Shown: piece by piece, positions 59,198-64,000 of the stretch
Layout of the letters: each line of letters starts with the position of its first letter
Position numbering within the stretch: the stretch's first letter is position 1
From: Variovorax sp. V213
GTDB taxonomy: Bacteria > Pseudomonadota > Gammaproteobacteria > Burkholderiales > Burkholderiaceae_C
NCBI RefSeq assembly: GCF_041154455.1
Contig: NZ_AP028664.1
Span: 4,589,001 to 4,653,000, forward strand
Length of the DNA stretch: 64,000 bases
Direction of reading: 5' to 3'
The notes under the pieces: generated by a model
The model's input: only the letters and a program-made list of their open reading frames with translations
Told to the model about the DNA's origin: nothing
The model's database searches: none
Translations under genes and position numbers: made by a program

Positions 59198-61126
59198 ATG
59201 AACTGGAACTTCCACGTCCTGCGGGGGCTCGCCCGCCTCACGTTCGCGCAGCAGCTGATCCTGCTCGCGCTGGTGCCGGCCACCGCAGCCACGCTGGCGG
59301 CCATTGCCGTTCTGACGCGCCAGCACCTGGACAACCTGACCGAGCTGATGCGCGCCAATGCCCAGACGGTGGCACTGCAGGTCGCCACGGCGGCGCAGGC
59401 CCCGCTGGTGCGCATGGACCGCCGCATCCTGCAGCGCACGGCCCAGTCGGGTACCTACCAGCCGCACGTGCAGCAGGTGCAGATCTGGTCGGACGACGGC
59501 GAAATCGTGGCCAACTCCGAAACCGTCGACCGGGCCCGCGGCGAAGGCCTGCAGGTGGTGGTGCCGATCGTGAGCGAAGAGGGCAAGCAGAGCGGCAAGG
59601 TGATGGTCGAGATGAGCCTGGACGCCGTGCAGCATGCGCGGCGCTCGGTGTGGCTCAACGTGGTGCTGGTGCTGGCCATCAGCCTGGTGGGCGTGGGACT
59701 GGCGGGCTGGTGGGCGGCGCGGCGCATCAGCGAGCCGATCCGCGCGCTGGGCAAGGCCGTCGACCGCCTGGGCGCGGGCGAGGCCGCGAGCGTGGCCATC
59801 GAGGGCACTTCCGAAGTACGGCATCTGCAGCATGGCTTCAACCAGGCGGCGCGCGCGTTGGCCGAAAGCCACCGGCTGCTGCAAAGCCGCATCAGCGAGG
59901 CCACGGCCGAACTGGCGCGCAAGAACCAGCAGCTCGAAGTCGCGAGCCAGGCCAAGACCCGCCTCCTGGCCGCGGCCAGCCACGACCTGCGCCAGCCGCT
60001 GCACGCGCTCACGCTGTTCTCCGACGGGCTGGCCAATGGCGAGACCGATCCGGTGCGCCTGCAGCGCATCGGCCACATCCGCGAATGCGTGGATTCTCTC
60101 GACCGGCTGTTCTCGGAACTGCTCAACCTCTCGCAGCTCGATGCCGGCGTGCTGCAGCCGCAGTGGGCGGACTTTCCGCTGGACCAGCTGTTCGACGAGA
60201 TCAGCCGCAACTTCCGGCCGGTGGCCGAGCAGCAGGGCCTGCGCCTGGTGGCGCGCAAGACCGACCTCTGGGTGCGCTGCGACTATGTGATGCTCTCGCG
60301 CATTCTCAACAACCTGGTGTCGAACTCGTTGCGCCACACCATCGAGGGCGGCGTGCTGATCGGCGCCCGGCGGCGCGGCAGGGGCGTTCGCATCGACGTG
60401 GTCGACACCGGCGTGGGCATCGCGGTGCAGCACCAGGCACGGGTGTTCGAAGAGTTCTACCAGGTGGAAGGCAGCACCGGCCGCCAGGCGTCCCGCGGGC
60501 AGCGCGGCATGGGCCTGGGGCTGGCCACCGTGCAGCGCCTGGCCGATCTGCTCAACACCCGCGTGGAGCTGACCTCCAGGCCGCACAAGGGGACCTGCGT
60601 GCGCGTGCTGGTGCGTTCGGCCCCCGCCGCGCTGCCGGCGCTCGATGCCGCGCCCACCGTCGGCGCCGTCGAGGAGGACGCCAGCCTCGAGCAGCTGCGC
60701 ATCCTCGTGATCGACGACGAGCGCACCATCCTCGAAGGCCTGTCGGTGGTGCTGACCAACTGGGGCGCCGAGGTCATGGCGGCGCAGACCCGCGCCGAAG
60801 CGCTGGCGCTGGCCGATGCGTGGGAGCAGCCTCCCGACGTGGTGGTGAGCGACCTGCTGCTGCAAGGCGGCGACAACGGGCTGGACGTGATCGCCGCGCT
60901 CGAGCGCCATCCGCGCGGCATCGGTCCCGCCACGGCGCGGCTGCTGGTCACGGGCGAGACCAAGCCCGACCGGCTGCGCGAAGTGGCGAGCGCCGGCATC
61001 ACGGTGCTCTACAAGCCGGTTTCGCCGCGCGTGCTGCGCCAGGCGATCCAGGCGCAACGCGCGGCCGCACTGCAGAACGCCGACGCCCTGGGGACCGTTC
61101 TGCGGAACCTAGTCCATCGGACATAG
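59198..61126 (+). CDS. Hybrid sensor histidine kinase/response regulator
   Basis: A 642-residue kinase. Membrane helices near 18-40 and 152-172 enclose a periplasmic sensor of about 110 residues. A HAMP-like segment follows (RISEPIRALGKAVDRLGAGE). The DHp helix has ASHDLRQPLHAL with His262, and the ATPase shows NNLVSNSLRHT (N-box), VDTGVGI (G1) and MGLGLATVQRLADLL (G2). The C-terminal receiver (about 500-620) has VIDDERTILEG and Asp552 in VVSDLLLQGGDNG, with Lys in LYKPVSP. There is no output domain, so it should pass phosphate on or act as a phosphate sink. It diverges from the PhnD-like genes. Confidence 0.92.
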   Translation: MNWNFHVLRGLARLTFAQQLILLALVPATAATLAAIAVLTRQHLDNLTELMRANAQTVALQVATAAQAPLVRMDRRILQRTAQSGTYQPHVQQVQIWSDDGEIVANSETVDRARGEGLQVVVPIVSEEGKQSGKVMVEMSLDAVQHARRSVWLNVVLVLAISLVGVGLAGWWAARRISEPIRALGKAVDRLGAGEAASVAIEGTSEVRHLQHGFNQAARALAESHRLLQSRISEATAELARKNQQLEVASQAKTRLLAAASHDLRQPLHALTLFSDGLANGETDPVRLQRIGHIRECVDSLDRLFSELLNLSQLDAGVLQPQWADFPLDQLFDEISRNFRPVAEQQGLRLVARKTDLWVRCDYVMLSRILNNLVSNSLRHTIEGGVLIGARRRGRGVRIDVVDTGVGIAVQHQARVFEEFYQVEGSTGRQASRGQRGMGLGLATVQRLADLLNTRVELTSRPHKGTCVRVLVRSAPAALPALDAAPTVGAVEEDASLEQLRILVIDDERTILEGLSVVLTNWGAEVMAAQTRAEALALADAWEQPPDVVVSDLLLQGGDNGLDVIAALERHPRGIGPATARLLVTGETKPDRLREVASAGITVLYKPVSPRVLRQAIQAQRAAALQNADALGTVLRNLVHRT

Positions 61127-61261
61127 GCCAAGCAGCTGCCGCACTGTGCACTTCGTCACGCTGGCAAGCGGTGGCGGGTGCCGACATAAGCCCTCCGCCT
61201 TATCGCGCGAAGCAGAGGGCTTCCGTACATTGGGTACTGCCCCTTGCTGCAGAGGCAGTCC

Positions 61262-62311
61262 ATGTTTTTCGCCGTGAACCCATTCATCTCGCTCTTCCGG
61301 AAACGGCTGCGCCGCGGCGCCCGCATCGCGCTCGCCATGGGCGCGGCGCTTCTCACGGCTCACACGCCGGCCGCCGCTCTCACGGTGCTGATGGGCGACG
61401 AACTCGCGGCCCACTCGGAGTTCGTGCAGTACCTTCGCGCGGGCCAGGAGCCCGGGTCCCGCTTCGACCTGGTGCGGCTTTCGCCGGGCGGCGCGGACAC
61501 GCCGCAAGCCACGGAGACGGCCAGCACCGAAACCGAGCGCAGCGCCAACGCCGGCGTGCGCACGCGCAGCCTGCGCGCCCTGGCGGCAGACGCCAACCTC
61601 ACGATGGCGGTCGGCATGCCGGCCGCACGCGCCGCACTCGAACGGCCGGGCCAGCAGCCGCTGGTGCTCGCCATGCTGAGCCGGCTCGACTACGAGAACC
61701 TGCGCGCCACCAGCCCTGCGCTGCGCCGTGGCGACCGGCGCGTGGGCGTGCTGCTGCGCGACCCGGCCATGGCCGACCAGCTCGCTTTGGTGGGCGCGGT
61801 GCTGCCGCAGAAGCAGCGCATCGGCGTGGTCGCCACGCCCGAATCGGAGCCGCTGGTGCGCGAGCTGCAGCGCGCGGCACAGGGCGGCAGTCCGCCGTGG
61901 GATGTGCAGGTCGAATACGCGCCCGACGCCAAGTCGCTCGCCGCATCGCTGCGCGCGGTGGTGCCGCGCAGCGATGCGCTGATGGTGCTGCCCGACCTGA
62001 TCGGCGACAGCCAGGCCGCCACGCTCTCGGTGCTGCGCGCGGGCGCGGAGGCGGGCCTGCCGGTGTTCGGCGCCAGCGAAGGGCTGGTGCGCTCGGGCGG
62101 GCTTGCCGCGGCGGTGTCGACGCCCGCGCAGCTGGCGCAGCAGGCGCGGCTGCTCGGGCAGAAACTCGCAAGCAGCGGCGGCGGCGCAAGTCCGCTGGTG
62201 GAATCGGCCACGCCCGCCGCCGTGCGCGTCAACGCCACCGTGGCGCGCGGACTCGGACTGCGCTTGCCGGAGGAGCGGGAACTGGCCGAGCGGCTCACCG
62301 TCACGCGATGA
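61262..62311 (+). CDS. Exported ABC substrate-binding-like protein, partner of the downstream kinase
   Basis: A 349-residue protein with a signal peptide ending near HTPAAAL (residues about 30-40). The mature part has two Rossmann-like halves (GDRRVGVLLRDPAMADQLALVGAVLPQKQRIGVVATPE, and DALMVLPDLIGDSQAATLSVLRAGAEAGLPVFGASEGLVRSGGLAAAVS), as in tryptophan/YtgA-like ABC_sub_bind proteins. The start is ATG 61262 with AGAGG upstream. The stop overlaps the start of a hybrid kinase (ATGA), so it is very probably that kinase's ligand-binding partner. The ligand is unknown. Confidence 0.75.
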   Translation: MFFAVNPFISLFRKRLRRGARIALAMGAALLTAHTPAAALTVLMGDELAAHSEFVQYLRAGQEPGSRFDLVRLSPGGADTPQATETASTETERSANAGVRTRSLRALAADANLTMAVGMPAARAALERPGQQPLVLAMLSRLDYENLRATSPALRRGDRRVGVLLRDPAMADQLALVGAVLPQKQRIGVVATPESEPLVRELQRAAQGGSPPWDVQVEYAPDAKSLAASLRAVVPRSDALMVLPDLIGDSQAATLSVLRAGAEAGLPVFGASEGLVRSGGLAAAVSTPAQLAQQARLLGQKLASSGGGASPLVESATPAAVRVNATVARGLGLRLPEERELAERLTVTR

Positions 62312-64000
62312 GCGACAAGCTGCCGCCCGAAGGCACGCGCGCCGACATCACCTCGCCGCCGCCCCAGTCCGCGCCCAAGCTGATGGTGCGCGGCAACCTG
62401 CAGCGCGACCTGTTCCGGCTCGGCGTTGTTCCGTGCGCCGCGGTGGCGCTCGCGCTCACCGGCTGGTTCACCCACAGCCGCCTGCAAACGCTCGAAGCGG
62501 CCTTCGACGCCGAAGGCCAGGCCGTGGCGCGCCAGGTGGCGGCCATGTCCGACCTGAGCCTCTATGCCGGCGACCTGCCGGCGCTGCAGAACGTGGCCAA
62601 CGCCGCGCTGCGCGGCGGGCAGGTGATGCGGGTCGAGATCAGCAACAGCGCCGGCGTCTACGTGACGGCCGGGCCCAAGGCGCCCTCGCTCGCGCAGCTG
62701 CGCATGTTCACCTCGCCGGTCACGCTGCGCGAAGCCTCGCGCGCCAGCGCCTTCGCGCCTGCGGGCTCCACCGCGGCGGGTGAAACGCCCATCGGTCTGG
62801 TGCAGACCTTTCGCGACACCACCGCCTACGCGCGCGAGCGCAGCCGCTCGCTCTTCGCGGGCATCGGCATCGCGCTCGTCGCCCTGCTCGCGGCCTGGGC
62901 GTCGGTGCGCCACATGGCGCGCACCGTGGCACGGCCGCTGCGCCGCGTGTCGCGCACGGTGGCCGCGCTGGAGGCCGGGCATTTCGAAGCGCGCTGCGAC
63001 GTGGTGGAGGGCGATTCGCACAACGCGCCGCCGGCGGCCAGCAGGGGCGGCTCGCACGAACTCGCGGTGCTCGCGCGCGACATCGACCGGCTGGCCGAGC
63101 GGCTGCAGAGCAACCGCCGCATCAGCGAGGAGCGCGTGCGCGAAGCCACCGCGGTGGCGCTGCAGCGCATGGCCGAGGCCGAGCAGGCGGCGCTGTCGCG
63201 TGCACGGTTCCTGGCCGCGGCCAGCCACGACCTGCGCCAGCCGCTGCATGCCATGGGCCTTTTCATCGACGGCCTGCTGCCGGGCGCCAGCCCCGCGCAG
63301 CGCCCGGCCGTGCTGCGCTTGCAGGAGAGCACCGAGTTCATGGGCGTGCTGCTGGACGACCTGCTGGAGATCTCGCGGCTCGATGCCCAGGTGCTGACCC
63401 CCACGATCACCAAGGTGCCGCTGGCCGCGCTGTTCGACCAGCTCGATGCGCAGCATGCGGCCACCGCGTCGGAAACCCGCGTGCGGCTGCGCTGGAGCGA
63501 CCGCGGCCTTGCGGTGCGCAGCGATGCGGCGCTGCTGCAGCGCATCGTCGGCAACCTGGTGGCCAACGCGCTGCGCCATGCCCCTTCTGGCGGCACCGTG
63601 CTGGTGGCCGCGCGCCGCAGCCGCAAGGACGGCGACAACGTCCGCATCGAGGTGCGCGACAACGGCGTGGGCATTGCACCCATCCACCAGGGCCGGATCT
63701 TCGAAGAGTTCTACCAGGTGGCCAACACCGAGCGCGACCGGCGCCGCGGCTTCGGGCTGGGCCTGGCCATCTGCGCGCGCATTGCCGCGCTGCTCGGCAC
63801 CCGCATCACGGTGCGCTCCGCGCTGCAGGCGGGCAGCACCTTTGCGCTCACCGTGCCCGCGGCCCGTGCCGACGAGGCCACGACGCCCGAGCCCACGCCC
63901 ATGGCGCTCACGCCCCTGGCGGGCTTGCACTGCATGGTGATCGACGACGACCCGGTCATCCTCGACGGCAGCCGCGCCCTGCTGGAGCAGTGGGGCTGCC
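62308..64000 (+). CDS. Hybrid sensor histidine kinase (partial, runs off the window)
   Basis: The first 564 codons are visible, with no stop before the window end. A membrane helix near 38-55 and another near 183-200 flank a periplasmic sensor. The DHp has AASHDLRQPLHAMGLF with His307; the ATPase has VGNLVANALRHAP, VRDNGVGIAP, FEEFYQV and FGLGLAICARIAALL. A receiver begins with MVIDDDPVILDGSRALLEQWG. It closely resembles the kinase at 59.2-61.1 kb in the HisKA and ATPase parts, with a different sensor, and overlaps the binding protein by four bases. Confidence 0.9.
   Translation, partial: MSDKLPPEGTRADITSPPPQSAPKLMVRGNLQRDLFRLGVVPCAAVALALTGWFTHSRLQTLEAAFDAEGQAVARQVAAMSDLSLYAGDLPALQNVANAALRGGQVMRVEISNSAGVYVTAGPKAPSLAQLRMFTSPVTLREASRASAFAPAGSTAAGETPIGLVQTFRDTTAYARERSRSLFAGIGIALVALLAAWASVRHMARTVARPLRRVSRTVAALEAGHFEARCDVVEGDSHNAPPAASRGGSHELAVLARDIDRLAERLQSNRRISEERVREATAVALQRMAEAEQAALSRARFLAAASHDLRQPLHAMGLFIDGLLPGASPAQRPAVLRLQESTEFMGVLLDDLLEISRLDAQVLTPTITKVPLAALFDQLDAQHAATASETRVRLRWSDRGLAVRSDAALLQRIVGNLVANALRHAPSGGTVLVAARRSRKDGDNVRIEVRDNGVGIAPIHQGRIFEEFYQVANTERDRRRGFGLGLAICARIAALLGTRITVRSALQAGSTFALTVPAARADEATTPEPTPMALTPLAGLHCMVIDDDPVILDGSRALLEQWGC

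Overview
The window is GC-rich, densely packed DNA with short intergenic gaps, many stop/start overlaps and no RNA genes, phage, insertion sequences or CRISPR that I can see. Gene content and protein style (a Nit1-type nitrilase cluster beside a large type VI secretion locus) suggest a chromosomal segment of a beta-proteobacterium of the order Burkholderiales, most likely a Comamonadaceae such as Variovorax or a relative. That assignment is an inference from recollected gene families, not from a search.

Left end (1-7.4 kb): a partial MocR-type GntR regulator diverges from a seven-gene Nit1 cluster on the plus strand: Sll0783/MSMEG_0572-like protein, Nit6803-type nitrilase, radical SAM protein, GNAT acetyltransferase, AIR-synthase-like protein, MSMEG_0570-like small protein and a flavin-dependent oxidoreductase. 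The 341-base gap between regulator and cluster carries several copies of a TTGATYGC box, probable operators. A convergent LuxR-type response regulator closes this part.

Centre (7.6-56.8 kb): one very large type VI secretion (T6SS) locus. It begins with an unusual pair: a DotU/TssL-like protein fused to a DUF4384 domain, and a short IcmF/TssM-like protein in which every nucleotide-binding motif is degenerate. tssJ (minus) and tssA-tssB-tssC-hcp (plus) diverge from a compact region whose two predicted promoters share overlapping -10 boxes. A cysteine-peptidase-like gene follows hcp and is a candidate effector. All remaining T6SS genes lie on the minus strand, read from 56.7 kb down to 15.2 kb: tssK, tssL, tssM, tagF, a PpkA-like kinase, an MltA-type lytic transglycosylase lipoprotein, a sigma-like protein, a membrane protein resembling an anti-sigma factor, an exported caspase-like protein, an Hcp-like protein, tagJ/impE, tssE, tssF, tssG, clpV, a vgrG island, and finally the FHA protein and its PP2C phosphatase. 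The vgrG island holds two VgrGs, two DUF2169 proteins (one fused to pentapeptide repeats), a second pentapeptide protein, DUF3540, a PAAR-like protein, DUF6484, a degenerate ketosynthase-like protein and a PAAR-like/VRR-NUC nuclease effector with a DUF3396 immunity protein. All thirteen core functions (TssA-C, Hcp, TssE-G, ClpV, VgrG, TssJ-M), PAAR-like tips and the PpkA/PppA/Fha phosphorylation pathway are present, so the system looks complete.

Right end (56.8-64 kb): two paralogous PhnD-like periplasmic binding proteins (minus) diverge from a hybrid sensor histidine kinase (plus). A further exported binding protein follows, overlapping by ATGA a second, related hybrid kinase that runs off the window. 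No permease or ATPase genes are present, so these look like binding-protein/kinase sensory modules rather than transporters.

The items most worth a second look are the degenerate TssL/TssM-like pair, the sigma/anti-sigma/caspase module inside the T6SS, the ketosynthase-like protein in the effector island, the cysteine-peptidase-like candidate effector, and the paired binding-protein/kinase modules.
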